Assembly: GCA_900769555.1 (NCBI GenBank)
Contig: CAAGHA010000003.1
Span: forward strand, 23,372 to 87,371
From: Bacteroidales bacterium
GTDB taxonomy: Bacteria; Bacteroidota; Bacteroidia; Bacteroidales; Paludibacteraceae
DNA length: 64,000 nt
Direction: 5' to 3'
A model generated the notes under the pieces. That model was not told where the DNA came from. It did no database searches and was given only the letters and a program-made list of their open reading frames with translations. Below, piece after piece: positions 34,702 to 43,929 of this stretch. Within the stretch, counting starts at the first letter, position 1. Every line of letters begins with the position of its first letter. A program made the translations under genes and the position numbers.

Positions 34702-35736
34702 TTAATCATTAAACGGATAATGAGGTCTTGCCGCTTCACCTCCCATTTGAGGATGTCCAGCCGAATGATCTTGAATCAAAAACTCATTTCTATCTTCTCT
34801 TCGGGAACGATATTCTTTTGTAAATATATCCTTTCCGTTCTAATCCTTTATAGGATTATTATTCTTGTCTTCATTTTAACTTTCGTATATTGCTTTCCTG
34901 TTATTGGATCTATTTTGGGTAGTGTTTTCCTTGGATCTCCAATATCTTTTTTTGCTTGATTAAAAGCACCTTTCGACTATGTGTAAATGCTTGTTCTGTA
35001 GAATTCGTTGCTTTTTTACATCCGAAAATTTATCTACGTATTTCGCAGCAACCTTAGCACCTTCCTTTGCTCCTTTTGCATATCCACCACCGAGTAAAAT
35101 CAAACCTAATAGAAGTCCTCCAACAGAAGCTGATTTTTCAAAAACGGATGAATTTTTATCTATTATTGTATTATAACTATCGTAATAATCATATAAAGTC
35201 AATCCTATTTCACAGATTCCCTATACAATAACAAGTATCGGAATATTCCCTTCCTCATCCACCATCATCACAGGATTGAGCATACAATAATTGTACGGAC
35301 TCATGCCCAGATACTTCTCAAAAAGCAGATTCACACTCAGCCACCGTGCTACCCGGGCATCGTAGAGGCGGTATAGGGTGGTGTAGATGCCTTCGGCAAG
35401 GTCGCTCTCTTTCTCGTGTCCCGTGAAGCCGTAGCGATAGATATGAGCGTTGTAACTTCTGCCCGGCATGGTCATCCCAAAGGGATAGTAGTCTGCCAGA
35501 CTCTCCACCGCAGGGGTCTCTGCGTCGGTGGGTTCGTCTGTGATTACCGCCATCACGTTGCCAAGGTGGTTGGTGAGCTCGTAGTGGATGGTTGGTGATG
35601 TGGCATCCGGCGTAGTGGTGTTCAACGCCAAATTCGGCTTTGTCATACCAATACGCTCAGCTCCGTAAAGATGTTGCTCCGCCAACGTAAATGTCCCACT
35701 CTCGCCCTCTGCACGTTTATGCTCATAAACTGCCAA
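34702..35736 (-). pseudogene. Rhs core and toxin tip remnant, broken by stops and frameshifts
   Basis: Residues from 35736 to 35224 read as the Rhs-associated core: TIHYELTNHLGNVMAVITDE, DYYPFGMTMPGRSYN, YRYGFTGHEKESDLAEGIY, RLYDARVARWLSVNLLFEKY, MSPYNYCMLNPVMMVDEEGN. A TAG at 35221-35223 interrupts the frame; directly beyond it in the same frame come GICEIGLTLYDYYDSYNTI and a glycine-rich linker LLLGLILLGGGYAKGAKEG. Two further shifts and one more stop separate KKDIGDPRKTLPKIDPITG and the final block ending QDHSAGHPQMGGEAARPHY. That final block resembles HNH/EndoVII-like nuclease toxins of polymorphic toxin systems, a guess from the HxAGH...PHY pattern. The 5' part is missing: upstream of GNVLAVYE there is another stop. 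The core is far richer in GC than its flanks. Confidence 0.75.
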
Positions 35737-35759
35737 AACATTCCCTTATGCAGTCAAAA

Positions 35760-36026
35760 ACACAAAGTAAAAAAGAAAGGTATAGAGCAGCTTTGTTGGC
35801 ATAAATCAATGGTACTATCAGTTATCCTTTTTCTAGTATTTCATGATGCAAATGTGAGGATTTTTATTGAAATTTGCAAGGAAAGAGGACTCTTGATAAT
35901 ATTTCAATGAGAGAAGACTTTAATATTATTTTTTGCACTTCGATTTTTACAGTACAGCGGGTTGACTCTACGTGATATAATTTTATGATTTTTTTAAAAA
36001 AAATTAGCAAAACAAAAAAATAATTG
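35760..36026. other. Intergenic stretch between the Rhs remnant and the secreted hydrolase gene
   Basis: About 270 bp of AT-rich DNA with no credible gene on either strand. It probably holds further traces of the 5' end of the truncated Rhs gene, but I recognise none. GCAAAT and ATTTGC at about 35850-35880 form a loose inverted repeat. Confidence 0.4.
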
Positions 36027-36034
36027 TATTTTTG
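36027..36034 (+). promoter_or_regulatory. -7 box upstream of the CE4-GH8 gene
   Basis: TATTTTTG, a perfect TAnnTTTG match. It implies a leader of about 190 bases before the ATG at 36228, long enough to hold regulatory structure. No good TTTG is seen at the -33 position. Confidence 0.45.
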
Positions 36035-36227
36035 TCGCGTGAGATAAATTATGATGATTATGAAGTGTGATTTATTCTAATGAGAATATCGCAAGATAAA
36101 ATTTAAGTTTAGATTAATTGGTAATATCAAAACGCTAATAAAAGTTACAGATTTATTAAAAATTACAGATAAAATCATTTGTTATTTAATTAAAGAGAAA
36201 TCAAAACATTTTATACCATAATTACAC

Positions 36228-39200
36228 ATGAAAACTAAAGCATTAACACTAATTGCCACAATGGCTCTGACAATATTGGGAGTACACTCTCAAGAGATTG
36301 CGACATGGGCTGGCTTTACCAAAGCGGCAGTCACATGGACGTTTGACGATGGTGCCAACGAGTCGTCCGCTCACTCATGGGCAGCCGGCGAGTTGGAAAA
36401 ATACGGATTCCCCGGAACGTTCTACCTAGTAACTAATTGGACAAGCGGACGTTATAGTACCTACTCCGGAATGGTTTCTAAAGGACATGAAATTGGAAGT
36501 CATACAGACTCGCATAATTCTACCGATGGAGAATTAGCATCATCACAAAATACCATCAACCAGAACATACCTGGTCAAAAATGTCTTACGATAGCCTACC
36601 CAAATTGTAACGTCCCTACTGAATCTACAGTTTTACGTTATTATATCGGTGGGCGAATTTGCGGAGGGCAAAACAATCCAAAATCACCTTCCAATTTCGC
36701 ACGTTTGGATAGTCACATTTGCGGAAGTTCAGGAAAAAACAGCACTGGAGAATTCCAATCTACTTGTCAGAATGCGGCTGGAAACAATGGATGGGCAGTA
36801 TTCTTGATTCACGGGTTTTCTCAACGCCAAGCAAACGGTAGTTACTCTCCAACCAGTGAGAGTGCATTTACAGGGACTTTGTCGTGGTTAGATCAAAACA
36901 GAAGCACTTACTGGGTAGCAACATTCAGGGATGCCATCAAATACATCAAAGAAAGAGAAAATGCCACTATTAAGGAGACAAGTTCTACTGCTTCTGAAAT
37001 TACCTACTCATTAACAGATAACCTAGACAATGACATCTATGATTACCCGTTGTCTATTAGAGTTTCAATACCGGATGGTTGGGATGAAGGAGCAGTTGCA
37101 TTTCAAAATGATGAAGAGATTCCTGTAAAAATCGAAGGAAACTATATTTATTTTGATGCGGTTCCGGATGGAGGTACAATTTTGTTAAAATCCCTAGGCT
37201 CTGTAGTTCCGGATCCTGAATTTAATTTTACATCACCTACTGAAAAATCATCTTGGTGCATAGACTCTGCTTACACTATATCATGGACAATGAGTGGAGA
37301 AGCCTCTGCCGAATATACATTAACATGGGGAGAAGAGTCAGATGAGACAATTTCCATCAAAAGTGCAACAGCATCTTCAGAATGGGGAGAAACAGAAGAT
37401 AATCCATATTGGACAGTTGATAAGATTTTAACCGATGATGGTGCACACGGCGAAAATAGTCGTTGGGGTTCTATGGGAGGAACAAATGAATGGGTTGAAC
37501 TAAATTTAGGTACAGCTCAATCAGTAGGAGGAATAATAATTGATGAGTTTACCTCATACGGAATAGTTTCAAGCTTTGAAATTCAATATGATGATAATGG
37601 TTCTTGGAAAACTGCTTACACAGGAACCAGTATTGGAAACGATTTCTCTGCAACATTTGCTCCTTTCAAGAGTAGCAAAGTGCGCTTGTACATCAAAGAG
37701 TGTGGAGATGGTGCAAATATTAACTATATTGCTCTTAAAGGGACTTCGGCTGTTACCCTTAAAGAAGGAATCACCGGTAGTGGTTCACTAACATGGAAAC
37801 CTGAAGTGAGCGGAAGTGGAAGCATAGCTATCAGAAAAAAATCCGGCAAAGCGTTGGGTACATCTGAAGTTGTTACTGTTGCTGATTGTAATCCTGAAGG
37901 ATCTGGTTCTCAAGAGCCAAGTAATCCGGGTACACCGGAGACTCCTACTACACCGGGAACTCCCTCAGAGTGTTACAACGGAGGTGGATATACTGGACCA
38001 AGCTGTGATGTAGAAGGTACGGGAGCATACCACACAGGAGTTTATAGAAACTTGTTTGCCGAATATTTAGGAAAGACAGAAGAGGACATAGATGAAAAAT
38101 TAAATTCTATTTGGGATCATTTCTTTGGAGGAGGAAGTAACACTGTTTACTATGAAACAAATGATAATATGGCTTACATCTTTGATACCGGAAATTCGGA
38201 TGTCCGCACAGAGGGTATGTCATACGGAATGATGATTTGTGTTCAGTTGGACAAACAAGCTGAGTTCGATAAAATCTGGCGTTGGGCAGAAAAATATATG
38301 CAATACAAAGAAGGCAATGAAAGAGAAGGTCTTTTTGCATGGAAATGTGAAACCAATGGAACTATTACGGGAAATTCTTGCGCACCGGATGGTGAGGCAT
38401 ACTTCTTGACTGCTTTATGGTTTGCATCTCACCGCTGGGGAAATGATGGAGATATCAATTATGAAGAAGAGGCTCAATACTTGATTAAAGAGATTTTAGA
38501 TAAGCCAAACAGACAAGCAGGAGTAGTATCTCCTATCTTCAACATGGATAATTACTTGATTACTTTTGGAGAGACTTCTTATGCCTTTACTGACCCATCA
38601 TACAACTTGCCGGGATTCTTGGAATTGTGGGCAAGATGGACTAATACAAACAAAGAATTTTGGGCAAAAACAGCCGAGGCATCTCGTAACTTATTGTACA
38701 ATTCAAGTCACTCTACAACAGGATTATTCCCGGACTATAGTTCATTTGACGGAGCTCCGTACAAACCTGATTGGGTAACTTATGAAAGTGATTACTACAA
38801 ATATGACGCGATTCGTTGCGCTATGAATGTTGGTATGGACTATCATTGGTTTAATTATGATGACCGTCAAACAAGTATGATGACCAAGTTACTTACATTC
38901 TTCAAAAACAATGGGTATGAGAATGGTTACTTTACAGTATCCGGTTCTCCTCAAGGAGGTACCTACTCCGAAGGTATGGCAGGAGCAAATGGTGTAGGAG
39001 CATTCGCACTTACCGATGAATCGTTGGCAAAAGAGTATGTACAAAAGTTGTGGAACACAAATCCTCCTTCAGGACAATGGCGTTACTACAATGGTATGGT
39101 TTACTTCTTGTCTATGTTGAATGCTTCCGGTAGATTTAAAATCTGGAAACCTGCACCTGAAACTGATGAGATTACATTGGAAGGAGAAACATCTGTAACT

Positions 39201-39533
39201 TTCGATGGCGAAGAATATACAGAAAGTACAGAATTCTGCAAAGTGATTGATTGTGTTCATACAAAAGTAAATATCATTGTTGCTAATGGTACAGCCGTAG
39301 AGGATGTTAAGGGTCAAGGTATCCAAATTTATCCTTCTCCGGCAGAAACAGAGATTATTGTGAAAAGTAATCAAGCGATTAAATCCATCAAGGTTATCGA
39401 TATGAGAGGTATAACCTTAATTGAAACTACAGATACAATAGTTGCTGTAAATTCAATCCAGGCCGGACAATACATCATCTCAATTGAATTGTCAGATGGA
39501 ACAATAATCAATGAAAAATTGATAAAAAAATGA
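36228..39533 (+). CDS. Secreted multidomain xylan enzyme: CE4 deacetylase + discoidin-like + GH8, T9SS type A tail
   Basis: 1101 residues. After a signal peptide (1-21) comes a polysaccharide deacetylase domain (about 25-245) with WTFDDG (Asp40/Asp41) and the metal ligands His92 and His96 in GSHTDSH. Next is an Ig-like region (about 250-370), then an F5/8-type C discoidin-like domain (about 375-505, EWVELNLGTAQSVGGIIID). A Pro/Thr/Ser-rich linker (558-580) leads to a GH8 domain (about 582-975) with the acid Glu662 in RTEGMSYGMM, Asp721 in APDGEAYF and probable base Asp860 in YKYDAIR, the pattern of reducing-end xylose-releasing oligoxylanases and related xylanases. The last 70 residues are a T9SS type A sorting domain (IQIYPSPAETEIIVKS ... 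GQYIISIELSDG). Predicted work: remove acetyl groups and cut the same xylan outside the cell. Confidence 0.88.
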   Translation: MKTKALTLIATMALTILGVHSQEIATWAGFTKAAVTWTFDDGANESSAHSWAAGELEKYGFPGTFYLVTNWTSGRYSTYSGMVSKGHEIGSHTDSHNSTDGELASSQNTINQNIPGQKCLTIAYPNCNVPTESTVLRYYIGGRICGGQNNPKSPSNFARLDSHICGSSGKNSTGEFQSTCQNAAGNNGWAVFLIHGFSQRQANGSYSPTSESAFTGTLSWLDQNRSTYWVATFRDAIKYIKERENATIKETSSTASEITYSLTDNLDNDIYDYPLSIRVSIPDGWDEGAVAFQNDEEIPVKIEGNYIYFDAVPDGGTILLKSLGSVVPDPEFNFTSPTEKSSWCIDSAYTISWTMSGEASAEYTLTWGEESDETISIKSATASSEWGETEDNPYWTVDKILTDDGAHGENSRWGSMGGTNEWVELNLGTAQSVGGIIIDEFTSYGIVSSFEIQYDDNGSWKTAYTGTSIGNDFSATFAPFKSSKVRLYIKECGDGANINYIALKGTSAVTLKEGITGSGSLTWKPEVSGSGSIAIRKKSGKALGTSEVVTVADCNPEGSGSQEPSNPGTPETPTTPGTPSECYNGGGYTGPSCDVEGTGAYHTGVYRNLFAEYLGKTEEDIDEKLNSIWDHFFGGGSNTVYYETNDNMAYIFDTGNSDVRTEGMSYGMMICVQLDKQAEFDKIWRWAEKYMQYKEGNEREGLFAWKCETNGTITGNSCAPDGEAYFLTALWFASHRWGNDGDINYEEEAQYLIKEILDKPNRQAGVVSPIFNMDNYLITFGETSYAFTDPSYNLPGFLELWARWTNTNKEFWAKTAEASRNLLYNSSHSTTGLFPDYSSFDGAPYKPDWVTYESDYYKYDAIRCAMNVGMDYHWFNYDDRQTSMMTKLLTFFKNNGYENGYFTVSGSPQGGTYSEGMAGANGVGAFALTDESLAKEYVQKLWNTNPPSGQWRYYNGMVYFLSMLNASGRFKIWKPAPETDEITLEGETSVTFDGEEYTESTEFCKVIDCVHTKVNIIVANGTAVEDVKGQGIQIYPSPAETEIIVKSNQAIKSIKVIDMRGITLIETTDTIVAVNSIQAGQYIISIELSDGTIINEKLIKK

Positions 39534-39577
39534 AACTAAACCCACTTTATTAAGTGATTTTTTATAGTTCAGTCGGA

Positions 39578-39612
39578 GGCTGGGTACTGTCCTTGGTACT
39601 CAGCCTTTTTTT
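39578..39612 (+). terminator. Rho-independent terminator after the CE4-GH8 gene
   Basis: GGCTGGGTAC (39578-39587) and GTACTCAGCC (39596-39605) pair fully with one G-U, followed by TTTTTTT. Located 45 bp past the stop. Confidence 0.9.
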
Positions 39613-39638
39613 ATGTAAATTTCTGTATGGAACTTAAC

Positions 39639-39668
39639 TTTGAAATTAGAATAATTACACTACCTTTG
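39639..39668 (+). promoter_or_regulatory. Promoter of the small lipoprotein gene
   Basis: TTTG (39639-39642), 18 bases, TACCTTTG (39661-39668): the best -33/-7 pair in the accessory region. Leader about 18-20 bases. Confidence 0.75.
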
Positions 39669-39693
39669 TTGCGTAAATCATCAAAAAAGAAAC

Positions 39694-40059
39694 ATGAAGA
39701 AAAAATTGACAAAATATGTAATAATCTCTTTTAGCATGCTTACTCTCTTATTTTCATGCACGGTCTCTGTTGAGAATTTGCCTCCATCCGCAGAAGAGAT
39801 GATAGTTGGGAAATGGAGTAGTTACTATTCAGGAATTTTCTACTTCGAAGCTGACAGAACATTTTATAACGATATAGGAGATGGCTATATTCTATTTGGG
39901 AATTGGCGGATCAGTGGGAATGAGCTAATTTTAATCTATGAAAGCGACTACTACGAAAATGTCTTGGAATTGACAGAACTGACTGATTATCGCTTGGTTA
40001 TATGTCCAATTGATGTTAATTGGGAAAATCCGGATTGTGAAGAGTATATAAGAGAATAG
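39694..40059 (+). CDS. Small lipoprotein, lipocalin-like
   Basis: 121 residues with a lipoprotein signal peptide ending LTLLFSC (Cys at about residue 22). The mature part has the pattern of small lipocalin-like Bacteroidota lipoproteins: IVGKWSSYYSGIFYFEADRT followed by ILFGNWRISGNELILIY, i.e. the GxW and beta-strand alternation of a small barrel. No catalytic residues. It is 27 bp upstream of the CotH-type gene and probably cotranscribed with it from the promoter at 39639-39668. Confidence 0.7.
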   Translation: MKKKLTKYVIISFSMLTLLFSCTVSVENLPPSAEEMIVGKWSSYYSGIFYFEADRTFYNDIGDGYILFGNWRISGNELILIYESDYYENVLELTELTDYRLVICPIDVNWENPDCEEYIRE

Positions 40060-40086
40060 CATTTTGTTATTTCACACCTACGGAAG

Positions 40087-42543
40087 ATGAATTTTAAGCT
40101 ATTTATGATTGGAATAATTATCTGTAGTTCGGTTTCGCCCTACTCTTTATTGGCAGGAATCCGTATCAGTGAAGTTATGCCGATAAATTTGGAAACAATA
40201 GATGACGAAAATGAATTTCCCGAGAGTTGGATTGAATTATACAATGATGGGGAAAAAGACTCTATGATTTATAACTACAAAATTATGGTTTCTACTGAAA
40301 ATGAGATCTATACCATCAAAAAAGAAATCAATCTAAAATCCAATTCCTATACGTTATTCTATTGCGACGAAAAACAATATTCTCCTCATATACCATTTAA
40401 ATTACCCTACAATAAAAGATTTTCCGTCAAACTGATATCTCCGGATAATGAAGTGGTCGACGAAATTATTATTCCTGAAATCCCTCAGGCTGGCATATCT
40501 TACGGAATCAACCCAAAGAATCCATCAGAAACCGGATGGTTGCCCATAGCTACACCCAACAAAGAAAATAAAACTCCTACATCACAATTATTAGCCCCAC
40601 CACAGATTGAATTTAATAGTACAATATTTAAGGAGAAAACAACCATTAAACTATCTCTTCCGAAAAATGCACCGGAAGGAGCAGTAATTCGATACACAAC
40701 AGATGGAAGTCGACCTTCCGACAGCAGTTCTATTGCTCCCCAAGAGTTAGAACTGAGAAATACAACCGTTTTAAAAGCCTCAACATTTGCACAAGAGGCT
40801 ATCCCTAGTAAAACAATTACACAAACATTTATTAACTTGGAAAGAGATGTTACACTTCCAATAATATCGCTTTCTATCGAGGAGAAGTTTCTTTACGATG
40901 ACACAATAGGAATTTACACAGAAGGGAATTATAACGAACTGCAAAAAAATTATCAGTACGACTGGCACAGGCCCGTAACCATAGAATTTTTCGACACATT
41001 AGGAGTTCGTCATATCAATCAAATGGGAGAAGTTCGGATCGCAGGTGCAACATCTCGCCAACATCCACAAAAATCACTTATCTTATATGCAAAAAAGAGA
41101 TTAGGCGGAGAGACATTTAATTATCCCTTTTGGAACATAAAACCGAATATTAAGAATAGTCCTTCTATCCTACTACGCAATGCAGGGAACGATTTTTTAT
41201 ACGCTCACCTAAGAGATGCAGCATGCCAAACCTTCTTTGCTCAATACGTTGATAACATCGATTGGCAAGCCTACCAACCTGCAATTCTACTTCTTAACGG
41301 AGAGTATTGGGGAATTACCAATATTAGAGAACGTAGTAATATAGATTATTTGCAAACCAATCATAAGGTCTATAATGCAGACGTGATAGAAAATTGGCTT
41401 AAGGTAAATAGTGGAAGTATCAGAGAGTATTGGAAATTTGTTGAAGAGTTTTCGAAAGAGGATATTACATACGAAAAAATAGCAGAAAAGATTGATGTTG
41501 ATGAGTTTATAAATTTACTGATTTTGGAAGCTTATTTTGGGAATATCGACTTCCCGGATAATAACATCGTTATGTGGAAAGAACAAAAAGAGGGTGCCAA
41601 ATGGCGTTGGATTGCAAAGGATCTGGACATGGGTTGGCACTATCGGTTTGACAGAACTCCGGGAGCTGGATTCTTTCATATGAATTTTTTTGATATTTAC
41701 CTGGCTATTGATAGCACATCCGGTAATTGGGAAGAAATGGAATTTTCTACACGACTCATGAGAAGATTGGCAAAAAAAGAGCAATTTAAAGAGAAACTGA
41801 TCGACCGTTTCACTATCTATATGGGAGACTTCCTTAATCAAAAATATATTGTAAAAACATTGGATAGTTTGGCGAAAAACATCGAATACGAATTTCCATA
41901 TACGTACGATAAATATGCCGACTATAGGGTAAACGATTATGCGGATTGGTACGAAGAGATAGAAATTATGCGCAACTTTCCTCTTACTCGCAATTTTATG
42001 AATACTCATGCCTTGAAGAATTTTTATCAATTGGGAGAGATTTTTGAACTGAAGATTGATAAGGGAATATTCCAAACAAGAGAACTCTACCTAAATGACA
42101 TTAAACTAAAAACTAATCAATACAATGGGCATTATTATGAAAATCGTGAACTAAGGATCGAATTAAAAAAAGAAGTAGAAGATTCCTTAAATTTAGAGGG
42201 ATGGGAAATTGTATGTAAAAAAGGGGAAGAAACCGATACTTTTTATTACTCCGGGAACACCCTGCCACTGATGATTGAAGAGAAAAATAACTACGAACAG
42301 ATATACGTTACACCGATAGATACAATTCCGACTCAAAATTTTAAGCGTCCTGCCTTTTATATGACCTCAGAAGGGATTGTGTTAAACGAATTATTGATAG
42401 GCAATACAGCAAAGATTTATGACCTACAGGGGCGAGAATTGGTTAGACATGAAATCTCCAAAACTAAAAAACTTATTCCTTTCCGTCAAAAAGGAGTTTA
42501 TCTTCTTCTGATAGGAGATAAATGCCACAAGATTGTAAAATAA
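40087..42543 (+). CDS. CotH-kinase-type secreted protein with lamin-tail and sorting domains
   Basis: 818 residues. Signal peptide (about 1-23), lamin-tail domain (about 24-150; IRISEVMPIN and ESWIELYNDGE), a chitobiase-C-terminal-like beta-sandwich (about 168-250; VIRYTTDGSRPSDSSS) and a CotH domain (about 280-620) with VRIAGATSRQHPQKSL, LLRNAGND, LNGEYWGITNIRERSN and the DLDMGWH signature of the CotH protein-kinase-like fold. The end (IYDLQGRELVRHEI ... GVYLLLIGDKCHKIVK) looks like a degenerate T9SS type A tail. Bacillus CotH is an atypical protein kinase; in Bacteroidota the combination with lamin-tail and sorting domains suggests a cell-surface role, possibly in polysaccharide binding. 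Target unknown. Confidence 0.85.
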   Translation: MNFKLFMIGIIICSSVSPYSLLAGIRISEVMPINLETIDDENEFPESWIELYNDGEKDSMIYNYKIMVSTENEIYTIKKEINLKSNSYTLFYCDEKQYSPHIPFKLPYNKRFSVKLISPDNEVVDEIIIPEIPQAGISYGINPKNPSETGWLPIATPNKENKTPTSQLLAPPQIEFNSTIFKEKTTIKLSLPKNAPEGAVIRYTTDGSRPSDSSSIAPQELELRNTTVLKASTFAQEAIPSKTITQTFINLERDVTLPIISLSIEEKFLYDDTIGIYTEGNYNELQKNYQYDWHRPVTIEFFDTLGVRHINQMGEVRIAGATSRQHPQKSLILYAKKRLGGETFNYPFWNIKPNIKNSPSILLRNAGNDFLYAHLRDAACQTFFAQYVDNIDWQAYQPAILLLNGEYWGITNIRERSNIDYLQTNHKVYNADVIENWLKVNSGSIREYWKFVEEFSKEDITYEKIAEKIDVDEFINLLILEAYFGNIDFPDNNIVMWKEQKEGAKWRWIAKDLDMGWHYRFDRTPGAGFFHMNFFDIYLAIDSTSGNWEEMEFSTRLMRRLAKKEQFKEKLIDRFTIYMGDFLNQKYIVKTLDSLAKNIEYEFPYTYDKYADYRVNDYADWYEEIEIMRNFPLTRNFMNTHALKNFYQLGEIFELKIDKGIFQTRELYLNDIKLKTNQYNGHYYENRELRIELKKEVEDSLNLEGWEIVCKKGEETDTFYYSGNTLPLMIEEKNNYEQIYVTPIDTIPTQNFKRPAFYMTSEGIVLNELLIGNTAKIYDLQGRELVRHEISKTKKLIPFRQKGVYLLLIGDKCHKIVK

Positions 42544-42554
42544 AGTTACCTCCA

Positions 42555-42602
42555 TAAATAAAAAAAGATGGTTTCTCTCATCTACTGATTACAGAAACCA
42601 TC
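42555..42602 (-). terminator. Rho-independent terminator after ackA
   Basis: GATGGTTTCT (42567-42576) and AGAAACCATC (42593-42602) pair perfectly; on the minus strand a T-run (complement of 42560-42566) follows. Located about 105 bp past the ackA stop. Confidence 0.85.
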
Positions 42603-42708
42603 TCAAAAAACTACCTTCTCATACGATTCCAAAATCCGTTTTAATAGAAAACGGAACTATATCGTTAGAAAAACTATTTCCAAATCCTCATAATCAGATT
42701 GGAGAGAA

Positions 42709-43911
42709 TTACAATTTTGATACAATATCCAACGTATCTGAAGCAATCATGTACTCTTCATCTGTAGGGATGACAACAACAGTCGTTGGAGAATCAGGAG
42801 TACTGATGATTTTTTCATCACCATGAACATCAGCATTAACCTCTTTATTCAATTTAACCCCGAAGCACTCCATATTATCGCAAATAGCCTCACGCACAAC
42901 ATCTACATTCTCTCCAATTCCACCGGTAAAGACAATCACATCCACGCCACCAAGGACAGCAACGTATGAACCAATGTATTTCTTTACTCGATAAATGAAC
43001 ATATCCAAGGCCAATTTAGCCCTTTGGTTACCCGCTGCAATAGCAGCACGCACATCACGCATATCCGAAGAAACACCGGAAATACCCAACAAACCACTCT
43101 TCTTATTCAAGATATTAGAGATAGTCTCAGTATCAAAATGCTCACGCTCCATCAAATAAGTAATAGCTCCCGTATCAATATCACCGGCACGAGTACCCAT
43201 CACCAACCCTTCCAACGGAGTCATACCCATAGATGTATCTACAGACAATCCATCTTTAATCGCTGTAATAGAACCTCCATTACCAATATGACACGTAATC
43301 ATCTTAGAACCTTCAGGTGCAATATTCAACATTTCAAACGCACGCTGAGAAACATAACGATGACTCGTTCCATGAAAACCATAACGACGAACACCATCAT
43401 TTTCATACAATTCATAAGGCAATGCATACATATAAGCCTCCTGCGGCATGGTTTGATGAAATGCAGTATCAAAAACTGCCACTTGTGGAACAGCAGGAAG
43501 AAGGTTTTGAATTGCTCTAATACCCTTTAAATTAGGTGGATTATGCAATGGAGCAATTTTGATACACTCTTCAATATTATTTATAACTGATTCATCAATA
43601 AGCACACTCTTATTGAATTTTTCCCCGCCATGTACTACACGATGACCAACAGCATCAATTTCATCTAAAGAAGAAATTGCACCATTAACGGAATCAGTTA
43701 AAACACTAAATATCAATTCAATCCCTGCAGTATGTTCAGGAATTGCCTTTTCAATAATCTCTTTTTCACCATTTGGCTTAGTGAATTTTAAGAAAGCACC
43801 TTCCAATCCAACTTTCTCGACACCACCCTGAGCCATTACATTTTGCGACTCCATATCAATCAGCTTATACTTGATTGAAGAGCTACCGCAATTTAATACC
43901 AATATCTTCAT
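42709..43911 (-). CDS. ackA: Acetate kinase
   Basis: 400 residues, normal length. MKILVLNCGSSSIKYKLID is the N-terminal phosphate-binding block; HRVVHGGEKF, VAVFDTAFHQTMP, RRYGFHGTSHRYVS, CHIGNGGSITAI and the ATP-site FTGGIGENVD are all present. It converts acetyl phosphate to acetate with ATP synthesis, completing fermentation from acetyl-CoA. The gene follows pta by 18 bp on the same strand. Confidence 0.98.
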   Translation of the reverse strand: MKILVLNCGSSSIKYKLIDMESQNVMAQGGVEKVGLEGAFLKFTKPNGEKEIIEKAIPEHTAGIELIFSVLTDSVNGAISSLDEIDAVGHRVVHGGEKFNKSVLIDESVINNIEECIKIAPLHNPPNLKGIRAIQNLLPAVPQVAVFDTAFHQTMPQEAYMYALPYELYENDGVRRYGFHGTSHRYVSQRAFEMLNIAPEGSKMITCHIGNGGSITAIKDGLSVDTSMGMTPLEGLVMGTRAGDIDTGAITYLMEREHFDTETISNILNKKSGLLGISGVSSDMRDVRAAIAAGNQRAKLALDMFIYRVKKYIGSYVAVLGGVDVIVFTGGIGENVDVVREAICDNMECFGVKLNKEVNADVHGDEKIISTPDSPTTVVVIPTDEEYMIASDTLDIVSKL

Positions 43912-43929
43912 AATCTAACTAGGATTAAA

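Noticed and set aside
34702..35736. Intact short Rhs gene of 171 codons
   Set aside because: It lacks a real start and YD repeats, and the frame plainly continues past its stop into the pre-toxin region, so it is a fragment of a larger broken gene.
36228..42543. Xylan utilisation locus (PUL)
   Set aside because: No SusC/SusD pair, transporter or regulator accompanies the GH8 enzyme; the neighbouring genes have no clear link with xylan.
43024..43530. 168-codon open frame on the plus strand
   Set aside because: It lies wholly inside ackA on the opposite strand and encodes a low-complexity Thr/Arg/Ile/His-rich product with no family resemblance.
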